Shown here piece by piece: positions 11,708-20,657 of a stretch of 64,000 nucleotides of DNA; position 1 is the first letter of the stretch, and every line of letters starts with the position of its first letter. Position numbers and translations under genes: made by a program. Below the pieces are notes generated by a model, which had not been told where the DNA came from, made no database searches, and was given only the letters and a program-made list of their open reading frames with translations. The stretch is from contig JAGHSF010000043.1 in assembly GCA_018065985.1 (NCBI GenBank), positions 17,109-81,108 of the forward strand, written 5' to 3'. This stretch comes from Candidatus Cryptobacteroides choladohippi (lineage in GTDB: Bacteria > Bacteroidota > Bacteroidia > Bacteroidales > UBA932).

Positions 11708-12586
11708 ATGTTCAAGCTGACAGACATAATTCCGCGATACCTGCTCGGAAAGCATCAGTTGACCGCAAGCGTCGTGTTTGCGGCCCTGTTCTCCCTCATC
11801 TTCATCCTGGTAAGCGTTCCTTTCACCCAGAACGCCTGGTTCCAGCTTGGAGGCAACGAGGCATTCGGCTACACCGTGGCCTTCTTCGTGATGGCCGTGA
11901 TGGTGATCGTGCTGAGCAAACGGACTCTGTACTACCGCAGCGGCAGCGACATGACCTACCTGGAGTACATGCTATGGTGCTTTGCCGAGGTCTGCGTCAT
12001 CGCGCTGCTCTACACCGTATTCACCATCAAAGGCGAATCCTTCGGCCTCATCGAGACCGACAACGTGGAGTTCATCTCCCTGCTTGCACAGTCCATAATC
12101 ATAACCCTGGTGTGCCTGGGCATACCATATGTCATCTCAGGCCTGTATTTCGCCCTCGAAGACAAGAACAACACCATACGTCTTATGAACTACAGCAACG
12201 TTGTCAGTGACGAGCAGGTGCCCCTGCACAAGGAAAAGCGCATCAACCTGACGGACAACAACGGAGCCATCAAGTTCAGCATCAACTCCGACAACCTCTA
12301 TTTCCTCGAGTCGGACGACAACTACATCCAGGTCTGGTACACCGACACCGATGGCGAGATGAAGCAGTACATGCTCCGCTGCAAGCTCAAGACCATAGAG
12401 GAGAGCTTCGTCGAAAGCGAGCTGGTGCGCTGCCACCGCAAATTCGTGGTCAACATGGACAAGGTGGCCACCCTCAGATTCGAATCCGGCGGTTATTTCA
12501 TCGACCTTGACCGCAAAGGGCTCGAACCCATCCCGGTATCCAAATCATACGAGGAGACCATACTCTCCCGATTCAACTCAAGATAG
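11708..12586 (+). CDS. Membrane-anchored LytTR-domain transcription regulator
   Basis: 292 residues. The N-terminal half has four predicted transmembrane segments (about residues 20-40, 55-70, 87-105 and 125-150). The C-terminal LytTR DNA-binding domain runs from about 185 to 290, with YFLESDDNYIQVWY, LRCKLKTIEE and the ELVRCHRKFVVNM motif. LytTR proteins bind direct repeats upstream of target genes. There is no response-regulator receiver domain, so input is probably through the membrane segments or by autoregulation. It leads an operon with the DUF4293 protein (2-base gap) and a nucleoside phosphorylase. The targets cannot be read from the sequence. Confidence 0.9.
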   Translation: MFKLTDIIPRYLLGKHQLTASVVFAALFSLIFILVSVPFTQNAWFQLGGNEAFGYTVAFFVMAVMVIVLSKRTLYYRSGSDMTYLEYMLWCFAEVCVIALLYTVFTIKGESFGLIETDNVEFISLLAQSIIITLVCLGIPYVISGLYFALEDKNNTIRLMNYSNVVSDEQVPLHKEKRINLTDNNGAIKFSINSDNLYFLESDDNYIQVWYTDTDGEMKQYMLRCKLKTIEESFVESELVRCHRKFVVNMDKVATLRFESGGYFIDLDRKGLEPIPVSKSYEETILSRFNSR

Positions 12587-12588
12587 AT

Positions 12589-12990
12589 ATGTGGCAAAGA
12601 ATCCAAACACTTTATCTGGCATTGGCGACGGGACTCGTCGCCGCCATGTTCTTCTGCAAGAAGGCAGATGACATCAGCTTCATCTCGTACTACCCCTACC
12701 TCATCCTGATGGTGATAGTCATACTCCTCAATCTGCTCGCCATCTCGAGCTACTCTCACAGGATATTCCAGATGCGCACGGCAATACTGAGCGCCATCAT
12801 AGCAGTCGCACTTCAGGCCTGGCTGGCGGTGGATTTCCTGGCAACACACACTGAACGCATCTTCCATGTGGCAGCCATCTTCCCCATAGTGGCCGTCATC
12901 CTCAACGTTCTTGCAGCACGTGCAATATTCTCCGACGAGCTCATGGTGCGCAGCGCCGGAAGGCTCAGAGGGCCGAAAAGAAAGAAATAA
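12589..12990 (+). CDS. DUF4293 family four-helix membrane protein
   Basis: 133 residues with the family's opening MWQRIQTLYLALAT and four hydrophobic helices separated by short loops. The tail is strongly basic (GPKRKK). The family is specific to Bacteroidetes and has no assigned function. It is tightly packed between the LytTR regulator and the phosphorylase, so it is probably cotranscribed with both. Confidence 0.85.
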   Translation: MWQRIQTLYLALATGLVAAMFFCKKADDISFISYYPYLILMVIVILLNLLAISSYSHRIFQMRTAILSAIIAVALQAWLAVDFLATHTERIFHVAAIFPIVAVILNVLAARAIFSDELMVRSAGRLRGPKRKK

Positions 12991-13002
12991 CCACAGAACA
13001 AC

Positions 13003-13872
13003 ATGAGAATACCTGAATCTGAACTGATAATCAATTCCGACGGATCCGCATTCCATCTTCACATCCGTCCGGAGCAGCTGGCAAAAGACATCATCCTCGT
13101 CGGCGATCCCGGCAGAGTCGAGATGATACGCGATCTCTTCACGGAAGTGGAATGCCAGGGCGCATCACGCGAATTCGTCTGGGCTACCGGAATCTACAAC
13201 GGCAAGCGGCTCACCACACTTTCGACAGGCATAGGCTGCGACAACCTCGACATAGTCATGACCGAGCTTGACGCCCTCGCCAACATAGACTTCCAGAGCA
13301 GGACAGTCAAACCCGAACACACCACCCTCAACATCCTGAGGCTCGGCACCTGCGGTGCAATCCAGCCAGAGATCCCCCTGGGCGCATTCATACTCTCGCA
13401 TATCTCCATAGGCTGCGACGGCCTCCTGAACTGGTACGAGGACCGCGACTCCATCGCCCTGGCCGATTTCGAGGAAGCATTCAAGGAGCACGTACACTGG
13501 AACAGGCACCTTCCCGACCCGTACTTCGTGCGCAACAGCAGCTACATGATCGAGAAGTTCAAGGACTGCACAGTCAAGGGAATGACGGTGGCCGCAAGCG
13601 GCTTCTATGGCCCTCAGGGACGCTCCGTGCGACTTGGTCTGGCCATGCCGGACATGCTCGAAGACTTCGAAAGCTTCGAGTTCGGCGGATTCAGGATCAC
13701 CAACTTCGAGATGGAAGGCTCAGCCCTTGCGGGCATGTCCGCAAAACTCGGGCACAATGCAGCAACACTCTGCTGCGCCATAGCCCATCGCCACCACAAG
13801 GGAGCGAACACGGACTACAAGCCCAGAGTGTTTGAAATGGTCAAGCTCGCGCTTGACAGGATGACTGAGTAG
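13003..13872 (+). CDS. Nucleoside phosphorylase (PNP/UDP phosphorylase family)
   Basis: 289 residues of the phosphorylase superfamily that splits nucleosides with phosphate. It shows the phosphate-binding VGDPGRV near residue 32, a STGIGCDN glycine-rich segment, TCGAIQ, and the substrate-binding NFEMEGSALAGM. That last segment resembles uridine phosphorylases and family-1 purine phosphorylases. Base specificity cannot be settled by eye. It is the last gene of the LytTR operon and ends three bases before the convergent prfA stop. Confidence 0.88.
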   Translation: MRIPESELIINSDGSAFHLHIRPEQLAKDIILVGDPGRVEMIRDLFTEVECQGASREFVWATGIYNGKRLTTLSTGIGCDNLDIVMTELDALANIDFQSRTVKPEHTTLNILRLGTCGAIQPEIPLGAFILSHISIGCDGLLNWYEDRDSIALADFEEAFKEHVHWNRHLPDPYFVRNSSYMIEKFKDCTVKGMTVAASGFYGPQGRSVRLGLAMPDMLEDFESFEFGGFRITNFEMEGSALAGMSAKLGHNAATLCCAIAHRHHKGANTDYKPRVFEMVKLALDRMTE

Positions 13873-13875
13873 GAA

Positions 13876-14970
13876 TTATTCTCCGGCCTCCTTCAGGCGC
13901 TCGGCGTTCTCCGCAATCTGCAGCTGGTCGATGCACTCCTGGATGGCTCCGTCCATGAAGACGGGGAGGTTGTACATGCTCCAGTTGATACGGTGGTCCG
14001 TAACTCGACCCTGAGGGTAGTTGTAGGTACGGATCTTTGCCGAACGGTCACCGGTGCTCACCATGGTCTTGCGCTTGGATGCAATCTCGTCAAGATATTT
14101 CTGATGCTCGAGATTGTATAGACGCGTACGGAGTTCCTCGAACGCACGGTCCTTGTTCTTGAGCTGCGAGCGCTCCTCCTGGCACTGCACGACCAGTCCG
14201 GAAGGGATATGGGTGAGGCGGACAGCCGAATATGTGGTATTCACACCCTGGCCGCCGGGGCCTGATGAGCAGAACAGATCGAGACGGATGTCGTCCCATC
14301 TGAGGTCGACATCGAACTCTCCCGCCTCAGGGAAAACGGCCACGGATGCCGCAGAAGTCTGGATACGGCCCCGGGTCTCGGTCTGAGGCACACGCTGTAC
14401 ACGGTGCACACCTGACTCATACTTCATGATGCCATAGACACCGTCCACGTTCGAGCTGAGCTTGAACACGATCTGCTTGTAGCCTCCCGATGTGCCGGGA
14501 GCCTGGTCGGTAACCTCGAGCTTCCATCCGCGGGATTCGGCATAGTGCTGATACATGCGGAAAAGGTCTCCTGCAAAGATTGCAGCCTCGTCACCGCCGG
14601 CGCCGCCGCGGATCTCGACCATGGCATTCTTGCCGTCATCAGGATCGGCAGGGATGAGAAGCAGCTTGATGTTCTGCTCCATGTCGGGGATTCTGGGCTC
14701 TATGTCATTGATCTCTTCGCGTGCCATCTCACGAAGTTCCTCATCCTTCTCATTCACGAGGATGTCCTTTGCGGAAGCAAGGTCGTCCATCATCTTCTTG
14801 TATTCCAAACCGGCCTTGATGATGGGTTCGAGTTCCTTGTAGTCCTTGTTCAACTGGACGAACTTCTTCATGTCGGACATCACGTCCGGACTTGCAAGCT
14901 GGTCCTGCAGGCTCTGGAACTTGCCCTGCAGCGAGAGTACTTTCTCAAGTAATGTACTGGTTTCTGCCAT
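13876..14970 (-). CDS. prfA: Peptide chain release factor 1
   Basis: 364 residues. It releases peptides at UAA and UAG. The GGQ catalytic motif is at residues 239-241 ([14 protein letters not shown]). The codon-reading PxT tripeptide is Pro195-Gln196-Thr197 ([11 protein letters not shown]). The residue that is histidine in the well-studied RF1 structures (His193 in Thermus, GRIHTS) is Gln204 here (GRIQTS). The codon is CAG in the given sequence. This residue stacks on the stop codon, so the change is notable, although its frequency in related genomes is unknown to me. It is the last gene of the mazG-tcdA-GNAT-prfA run, six bases behind its neighbour. Confidence 0.96.
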   Translation of the reverse strand: MAETSTLLEKVLSLQGKFQSLQDQLASPDVMSDMKKFVQLNKDYKELEPIIKAGLEYKKMMDDLASAKDILVNEKDEELREMAREEINDIEPRIPDMEQNIKLLLIPADPDDGKNAMVEIRGGAGGDEAAIFAGDLFRMYQHYAESRGWKLEVTDQAPGTSGGYKQIVFKLSSNVDGVYGIMKYESGVHRVQRVPQTETRGRIQTSAASVAVFPEAGEFDVDLRWDDIRLDLFCSSGPGGQGVNTTYSAVRLTHIPSGLVVQCQEERSQLKNKDRAFEELRTRLYNLEHQKYLDEIASKRKTMVSTGDRSAKIRTYNYPQGRVTDHRINWSMYNLPVFMDGAIQECIDQLQIAENAERLKEAGE

Positions 14971-14976
14971 ATGTAT

Positions 14977-16095
14977 CTAATCTATTTTCTTTATGTAGCA
15001 GCGGCGCCTCATGTAAGGCTCACGCTCGTATTCATTCCAGATGTTCACAGCCGAATTCGACTCTATCTGGGGGTTGGTTATGCATCTTTTGATGCCCGAC
15101 CTGCGTGCCTTGCCGGCAATGTCACTGTAATATACCGCACTGATTCCCCTGCCCTGCCATTCGGGAGCGGCTCCGTTCAGCATGAGGTCGCACAGCTCAG
15201 TGCCATGCATGGCCCTCATGATATGGAACCAACCGAAGGGGAAAAGTCTGCCCCTGGCCTTCTGCAGTGCCCTGGAGATGCTCGGAAAGGCTATTCCGAA
15301 AGCCGCAACCTTGCCGTCCCCGTCCAGGACTATGCTGGACGTCCTGCCTGATATGAAAGGCATCATCTCCTTGATTTCCTCCTCTATCTCCTCATCGGTG
15401 AAAGGGATGAAATTATGCACCTTGCCATAGAAGCTGCGGTTATATACGTCAAAGAACTCGCGCACCAGGGCATGGTCCTTCTTCAGGGAATCGATGTCGG
15501 CAAAATGGAGATCGTAGCGCTGCATGAGCATCTCAGCCACCCTCCGGGTCTTGTCGGGAACGCCCTGGTCAGCCCTCAACACGTACTGCAGCCAGTCGCA
15601 TTCCTTGGAAAAGCCGTACTTCTCGACGAACCTGCCGTAATACGCATGATTGTATATGCAGTTGAAGGGCGGGATGTTTTCAAAGCCCTCGACAAGCATT
15701 CCCTGCCTGCCAAGAGTGTTGTAGTAGAGGGGCCCGTGGATCTCCTCCATGCCGTTTTCCCCGGCCCACGCCTCGGCAGCAGCGAAAAGGAGCCTTGCCA
15801 CCTCGTAGTCGTCGATGACGTCGAACCATCCGAAGCGGGCACGCTTCACCTTGTAGAGCTCGTTGTACCTGGGATTGATGGCTGCGCATATCCGCCCGAC
15901 AACCTTTCCCTTCCCGTCCAGGGCAAGCCACAGCTTCCTCTGGCAGTACGAGAGGGTGGAGACCCTGGTCAGGGACCTCAGCTGGTCGGAGTGCAGTGCT
16001 GGCACATACTGGGGGCAGTCCCTGTACAGTTCATCAGGGAATTTGATGAATCGCATAAGATCCTTCCTGCCATTAACTTCCAGTATGGTATACAT
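14977..16095 (-). CDS. GNAT-fold N-acyltransferase-like protein
   Basis: 372 residues, no signal peptide. It resembles a large Bacteroidetes/Proteobacteria group of about 370-390-residue proteins with a GNAT-like C-terminal half, with a WQGRGISAVYY cofactor-loop-like segment near residue 315 and a closing YIKKID. The N-terminal half has the group's NPRYNELY, RFGWFDVIDDYEVA and EIHGPLYYNTLG segments. Some annotations call relatives dATP pyrophosphohydrolase, and a relative has been proposed as a bacterial ceramide synthase. Neither can be assigned here from sequence alone. It follows tcdA by 12 bases and precedes prfA by 6. Confidence 0.7.
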   Translation of the reverse strand: MYTILEVNGRKDLMRFIKFPDELYRDCPQYVPALHSDQLRSLTRVSTLSYCQRKLWLALDGKGKVVGRICAAINPRYNELYKVKRARFGWFDVIDDYEVARLLFAAAEAWAGENGMEEIHGPLYYNTLGRQGMLVEGFENIPPFNCIYNHAYYGRFVEKYGFSKECDWLQYVLRADQGVPDKTRRVAEMLMQRYDLHFADIDSLKKDHALVREFFDVYNRSFYGKVHNFIPFTDEEIEEEIKEMMPFISGRTSSIVLDGDGKVAAFGIAFPSISRALQKARGRLFPFGWFHIMRAMHGTELCDLMLNGAAPEWQGRGISAVYYSDIAGKARRSGIKRCITNPQIESNSAVNIWNEYEREPYMRRRCYIKKID

Positions 16096-16107
16096 ATCCC
16101 GGCAAAG

Positions 16108-16839
16108 TTAGAAATTTTCCGTGAGGTCTGCAATGCGAGTTATCACAGCCTGTGCGCAGACGCATCCGAACACCGCGGGCATGTACGAAATCGTACCCAC
16201 CTGAGACCTCTTGTTGCGGGACTCCTCGAGGACCATGGAATCCTTCCTGGGAAGTTCGCCGGAGAACACGGCAAGAAAGCCTTTGTAGATTCCAAGTTTG
16301 TGCAGACGCTTGCGGACCATGTATGCCAGAGGGTCCTGATATGTCTTGGAGATGTCGGCGATGCGCACCATGGTGGCATCGGCCTTTGCGCCGCTGCCCA
16401 TCGAGCTCACCAGCGGAATGCCGTTGCCCAGGCAATACTGGATGAGCGCGATCTTGGGGCTCAGGGTATCGATGGCATCGACGACGAAATCGAGCCTGCC
16501 CTGTGAGGACATGATTGCCGGCATGTTCTCCTCGGATACATATTCGGCCACCACGGCTATGTCAAGATCGGGATTGATGTCAAGCAGGCGCCGCCTGAGC
16601 ACCTCCACCTTGGGCTGCCCCAATGTGGAATGCAGGGCCAGCAGCTGGCGGTTCAGATTGCTCTGGGCCACCTCGTCGTTGTCTATGATCAGGATGTGGC
16701 CGAGGCCTGAGCGCACAAGCATCTCGGCAGCATAACCGCCGACACCGCCGACGCCCACGACTGCAACACGGGATGCCCTGAGACGTTCAAGCCCCTTTGC
16801 GCCAAGCAGCAGCTCGGTTCGTTCCGTCCAGTGCGTCAT
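16108..16839 (-). CDS. tcdA: tRNA threonylcarbamoyladenosine dehydratase
   Basis: 243 residues of the ThiF/E1-like superfamily. It shows the ATP-binding VVGVGGVGGYAAEML (from residue 28), DNDEVAQSNLNRQ, DAIDTLSPK and a C-terminal FGCVCAQAV. TcdA converts t6A37 to the cyclic ct6A form on ANN-decoding tRNAs and uses ATP. The length and the absence of an attached rhodanese or ThiS gene favour TcdA over ThiF or MoeB. Its ATG overlaps the mazG stop by four bases (ATGA), indicating translational coupling. Confidence 0.9.
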   Translation of the reverse strand: MTHWTERTELLLGAKGLERLRASRVAVVGVGGVGGYAAEMLVRSGLGHILIIDNDEVAQSNLNRQLLALHSTLGQPKVEVLRRRLLDINPDLDIAVVAEYVSEENMPAIMSSQGRLDFVVDAIDTLSPKIALIQYCLGNGIPLVSSMGSGAKADATMVRIADISKTYQDPLAYMVRKRLHKLGIYKGFLAVFSGELPRKDSMVLEESRNKRSQVGTISYMPAVFGCVCAQAVITRIADLTENF

Positions 16840-17642
16840 AGTCCCTTGGCTTTGCCCTCATCCCAGATGGCATCCATCTCGGCAAGAGTGAGGTCGGTGA
16901 GTCTTATCCCCTTCTTGAGGGTATTCTCTTCAAGATACGTGAATCTGCGTCTGAACTTGCTGCAGGTGCCGCTGAGCGCCGCTTCGGGGTCGATGCCGTA
17001 CAGGCGGGTGGCATTGATGACGGCGAACATCAGGTCGCCGAACTCTTCCTGCATGTGGGCGCGGTCTCCCTCTTCGCAGGCTTCCCTTGCCTCGCCAAGC
17101 TCCTCTTCGACCTTGTCCCACACATCCTCGGGCTTCTCCCAGTCGAAGCCGCAGCCGCGGGCTTTCTCCTGCATGCTGAGAGCCTTGAGCACAGCAGGCA
17201 TGGCATCGGGTATCCCGCTCATTACGGTCTTGTTGCCATCTTTCTCCCTGGCCTTCACAAGTTCCCATGTATCAGCGATTTCCTTGGCGCTTGGCGCCTC
17301 GCCTTCGGCAACGGGGGTGCCGTCGGGACGGAATACGTGAGGGTGACGGAAAATCATCTTGGCACATATCTTCTCCAGGCTGTCAGCTATGTCGAAGGAG
17401 CCTTTCTCCTCACCAATCCTGGCATAGAAGACCATATGATAGAGCAGATCTCCTATCTCCTTGCTGAGTTCCCTGTCATCGCCCTTGAGCACAGCGTCGG
17501 CCAGTTCATACACTTCCTCCTCGGTCATTGGGCGGAGCGTCCCGAAGGTCTGCTCCGCATTCCAGGGGCAGCGCTCGCGCAAGGCATCCATTATGTCCAG
17601 AAGACGGCCGAAGGCCTCCATCTTCTCCTGCTTTGTGTGCAT
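16836..17642 (-). CDS. mazG: Nucleoside triphosphate pyrophosphohydrolase MazG
   Basis: 268 residues from the ATG at 17642 (MHTKQEKMEAFG). The longer open frame upstream crosses the divergent promoter region. There are two tandem MazG domains. The first has EEVYELADAV and KEIGDLLYHMVF; the second has EEELGEAREA and EEFGDLMFAVIN, the ExxE/ExxD metal-binding helices. It removes pyrophosphate from NTPs and aberrant nucleotides and can influence ppGpp levels. First gene of a four-gene operon, with a -7 element 27 bases upstream. Confidence 0.93.
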   Translation of the reverse strand: MHTKQEKMEAFGRLLDIMDALRERCPWNAEQTFGTLRPMTEEEVYELADAVLKGDDRELSKEIGDLLYHMVFYARIGEEKGSFDIADSLEKICAKMIFRHPHVFRPDGTPVAEGEAPSAKEIADTWELVKAREKDGNKTVMSGIPDAMPAVLKALSMQEKARGCGFDWEKPEDVWDKVEEELGEAREACEEGDRAHMQEEFGDLMFAVINATRLYGIDPEAALSGTCSKFRRRFTYLEENTLKKGIRLTDLTLAEMDAIWDEGKAKGL

Positions 17643-17655
17643 AGATATTATTTTG

Positions 17656-17663
17656 TATTTTTG
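17656..17663 (+). promoter_or_regulatory. Bacteroidetes -7 element for the CoA-transferase gene
   Basis: TATTTTTG followed by C, 25 bases before the ATG at 17689. Confidence 0.65.
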
Positions 17664-17669
17664 CAGGCA

Positions 17670-17677
17670 CAAAAATA
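17670..17677 (-). promoter_or_regulatory. Bacteroidetes -7 element for the mazG operon
   Basis: Reverse-strand TATTTTTG, 27 bases from the mazG ATG. It interlocks with the divergent promoter at 17656-17663. Confidence 0.6.
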
Positions 17678-17688
17678 ATAAATTTGTA

Positions 17689-18990
17689 ATGAAACCTATC
17701 AAATTCGTTTCCGCCGATGAGGCCGTAAGCCATATCCCGTCACACAGCCACATCCACCTGAGCAGTGTAGCCAGCGTGCCCCACTGCCTCATTCAGGCGC
17801 TCTGCCGCAGGGCAGACGCAGGCGACGTGACAGACCTGCACTTCCATCACTTCCACACCGAGGGTCCCGCTCCCTACAGCGACCCCGCTTATGAAGGGAA
17901 GTTCTTCGACCAGGGATTCTTCATCGGTCCCAATGTAAGGCCCAACGTAAACTCAGGATACGCAGACTATCTGCCCGTCCATCTTGGAGAAAGCCCGGCT
18001 CTGTACCGCAAGGGTTACATCAAGCTCGGAGCAGCTCTCGTCAACATCTCTCTTCCCGACGAGAACGGCATGGTATCTCTCGGAACTTCCGTTGACTGCT
18101 CCATCGCAGCCATCGAGACTGCCGACATCGTGATCGGCGTTGTGAACCCCAATGTTCCTTTCGCATACGGCGACCTCGTCAGCATCGATGCCTTCGACTA
18201 TCTCGTAGAGGACGATACTCCCCTTGTGACCGCAGCCTTCGCCGAGCCCACACCCACCGAGATGATCATCGGCAAGAACTGCGCGGCTCTCGTGGAGGAC
18301 GGCGACTGTATACAGATGGGCATAGGCGCCCTTCCCAACGCTCTCGCAGGTGAACTCGGCGGGCACAAGAACCTTGGCCTGCACACCGAGATGTTCGCCG
18401 ACGGCCTTCTCAAGCTGATAAAGGCAGGAGTCATAAACGGCGCATGCAAGAAGATAGACACCGGCAAGGTGGTCGCATCCTTCCTTCTCGGTTCAAAGGA
18501 CGTTTACTCCTTCATCGACCACAACCCCGGCGTGCTCATGAGAGACATCGCATACTCCAACAACCCTGCCGTCATCGCTCAGAATCCCCACATGATGGCC
18601 ATCAACTCAGCAACGGAAGTCGACTTCACCGGTCAGGTCAGCGCCGACTCCATCGGCACCCGCATCTTCAGCGGAACCGGCGGCCAGCTTGAGTTCGTGC
18701 GCGGAGCAACAATGTCAGAGGGCGGAAAGAGCATCATCGCATTCGCTTCCCGCACCCTCAAGGGCAAGAACAAGATAGTAAGCAGCCTCAACACCGGTGC
18801 CGGCATTGTGACTCCCCGTTCGGACGCACACTGGTTCGTGACCGAGTACGGTTCTGTCAACCTCTACGGCAAGAGTCTGCAGGAGAGGGCAAAGCTGATG
18901 ATCTCGATCGCCCACCCGGACGACAGGGAGATGCTTGACCGCGAAGCCTTCGAGCGCTTCGGCCCGCACTACCACAACTTCAGCATTTAA
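17689..18990 (+). CDS. Acetyl-CoA hydrolase/transferase family (4-hydroxybutyrate or butyrate CoA-transferase type)
   Basis: 433 residues from the ATG at 17689. Upstream in-frame codons belong to the promoter and the mazG shadow. It is a family I CoA-transferase. It shows the CoA-binding MGIGALPNALAG and the LGLHTEMFADG segment, whose glutamate (about residue 234) aligns with the catalytic Glu of 4-hydroxybutyrate CoA-transferases, plus INSATEVDFTGQV and GTGGQLEFVRGA. It moves CoA between short acyl groups and acetate, probably in fermentation. The exact acyl donor is not readable from sequence. It is monocistronic, with a strong hairpin after the stop. Confidence 0.88.
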   Translation: MKPIKFVSADEAVSHIPSHSHIHLSSVASVPHCLIQALCRRADAGDVTDLHFHHFHTEGPAPYSDPAYEGKFFDQGFFIGPNVRPNVNSGYADYLPVHLGESPALYRKGYIKLGAALVNISLPDENGMVSLGTSVDCSIAAIETADIVIGVVNPNVPFAYGDLVSIDAFDYLVEDDTPLVTAAFAEPTPTEMIIGKNCAALVEDGDCIQMGIGALPNALAGELGGHKNLGLHTEMFADGLLKLIKAGVINGACKKIDTGKVVASFLLGSKDVYSFIDHNPGVLMRDIAYSNNPAVIAQNPHMMAINSATEVDFTGQVSADSIGTRIFSGTGGQLEFVRGATMSEGGKSIIAFASRTLKGKNKIVSSLNTGAGIVTPRSDAHWFVTEYGSVNLYGKSLQERAKLMISIAHPDDREMLDREAFERFGPHYHNFSI

Positions 18991-19000
18991 GCAAGACTCA

Positions 19001-19050
19001 CAATACAGAAAACGGAGACCGCAGCAATCGCGGTCTCCGTTTTCTATTGT
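19001..19050. terminator. Strong bidirectional hairpin terminator
   Basis: A perfect 16-base stem (19007-19022 with 19030-19045) with a 7-base loop, rich in G+C at the core with A/T tracts at its base. Five more bases on each side (CAATA/TATTG) could pair across a bulge. It sits between the CoA-transferase gene and the convergent fimbrillin-like gene and can serve both. Confidence 0.88.
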
Positions 19051-19065
19051 CCTGCTTTGGCGGAA

Positions 19066-20652
19066 CTACTCCGAGTCGCGGACGCAGCGGACCTGATAAC
19101 CCGAGCAGATATTGGTGAATGCCGTATTGAGCTTGCCATGTATCACGGGTGAGAAGGTCGACATGATGCCGAAGAACTGGTAATTGGTGATGACGCCATC
19201 GTTCTTCTTGCAAAGATGTCCCGTAGAGAGCGCGATGTAGTTCATTGTGTTTTCACCGAGATATTCGGTAAGATTGCCAGCCTTGGCAGCATCGATTGCC
19301 GTAGTCAGGTATGCGCCATTGCCAGATAAGGTTGTCTTGTTCCTGATGCCTGACATCACATATTGGAATCCAGCTGCATTGGCATTGGGGATAGTCGCAT
19401 ACATAAGGTCACTGTCATAGAAGAGCGCAGTTTCGGCGGGTGCAACCAGAGCGTCTCCTTCGGCCTTTGTAGGAATGTGCCATCCCTTGGGGCAGATACC
19501 CTGCGCGCCTTCGAACGACTCGTAGTTGTCTTCCGTGATATCATTCGTCCCGAAGATCGCATAATAGTCGTAGAGATAGCCATACTTCTCATTCTTTGCG
19601 GATTCGGCACCGCCATCCTGGAATGCAGGCACGCTGTACCAGATATGGTCGTCGGACTGGGGATCAGATGAAACCACGGTTCCGTAAGGAACGTACCTGA
19701 GAGGCTGTGTCATCCAGATCTTTCCGTTGAAATCCTTGACAGTGTAATTCACGTTGTCATACTCGATATAGCCATCCTCAAGGTACTCGTGGAAAGAGAC
19801 TTCGCGCCTCTGTTCACCGTTGAGTTCGCCGCCATCATCCCAGTTCTGGATCTCACCGGAAAGGGCGACCTTGACGTTCTCGGAAGTAACCTCGGCATTG
19901 ATGGTATATGTGTATCCCTGCTTGAGGATAGACTCGGGGATATCGGTCACGAGCACGGTGCCTGACATGACCTTGATCTCGAGTGAGAGTGTCGATGTCT
20001 GAGGGACAACTATGGCTCTGTACTTCTGATTGGGTGTCATGCACTCAGCCTTGATGTCTGATGCATCCGCCTCGGCTGCCGATACCGTGATCTCGCCATC
20101 CACACCTATAGAAATGTCGGCCGTGGGAACGAGGTTCCGGACGCATACATACTCGATCTCGGCATCAGCCGTGTTGGCGATGTTGACGACAATCTGGCTC
20201 AGGTAATGTCTGAACACCATGGCAACCGCCTCACGCTGAGGCAGGACCCCACTTTTTGCGGCAGCCATGAAATCGGAAGACCCGGCGCCATCGGACTGGT
20301 CGGCAGCCACGGTGAAACTTGTGGGGAATCCGTCAGCCTGATACGGGAAGAAAGCCTTGAGCATGCAGGCGTCGCCACCTTGCGCATACCATTTCATATC
20401 ACCGGCAAAAGCCTTTGCAGCCTCATCGTAGGCAAGGCACGCGTTGTCCGCATACTCTGTCCCGTCAGCCTTTATGATGGCAAGGCCTATCTGGTCTCCC
20501 TGCTCGAAATTTGTTGCAGTTGCCCTGGTGATGACAGGCTCAATCTTCACGAGCCCCGGCTCTACGGGAGCATCAGGGGATGATTGCCTGCATCCGGCTG
20601 CAGCGAAGACAGCCATTCCAAGGAAGAACAATGCTTTTCTCATATTATTCAT
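19066..20652 (-). CDS. Fimbrillin-like lipoprotein with C-terminal FISUMP domain
   Basis: 528 residues. The lipoprotein signal ends in FAAAGC (Cys21 counting from the first Met; a second Met at residue 4 is an equally good start). Residues 30-280 look like a fimbrillin/Mfa-type two-beta-sandwich region (TRATATNFEQGDQIGL, LKAFFPYQ, the QIVVNI segment). Residues about 300-525 match the Fibrobacter succinogenes major paralogous (FISUMP) domain: DFNGKIWMTQPLRY, YGYLYDYYAIFG, GICPKGWHIPT and a closing YQVRCVRD. It is probably surface exposed. As the last gene of the TonB/DUF4876/DUF6850 operon, five bases behind the barrel gene, it may be the outer-face partner of that system. Confidence 0.85.
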   Translation of the reverse strand: MNNMRKALFFLGMAVFAAAGCRQSSPDAPVEPGLVKIEPVITRATATNFEQGDQIGLAIIKADGTEYADNACLAYDEAAKAFAGDMKWYAQGGDACMLKAFFPYQADGFPTSFTVAADQSDGAGSSDFMAAAKSGVLPQREAVAMVFRHYLSQIVVNIANTADAEIEYVCVRNLVPTADISIGVDGEITVSAAEADASDIKAECMTPNQKYRAIVVPQTSTLSLEIKVMSGTVLVTDIPESILKQGYTYTINAEVTSENVKVALSGEIQNWDDGGELNGEQRREVSFHEYLEDGYIEYDNVNYTVKDFNGKIWMTQPLRYVPYGTVVSSDPQSDDHIWYSVPAFQDGGAESAKNEKYGYLYDYYAIFGTNDITEDNYESFEGAQGICPKGWHIPTKAEGDALVAPAETALFYDSDLMYATIPNANAAGFQYVMSGIRNKTTLSGNGAYLTTAIDAAKAGNLTEYLGENTMNYIALSTGHLCKKNDGVITNYQFFGIMSTFSPVIHGKLNTAFTNICSGYQVRCVRDSE

Positions 20653-20657
20653 TTGAA

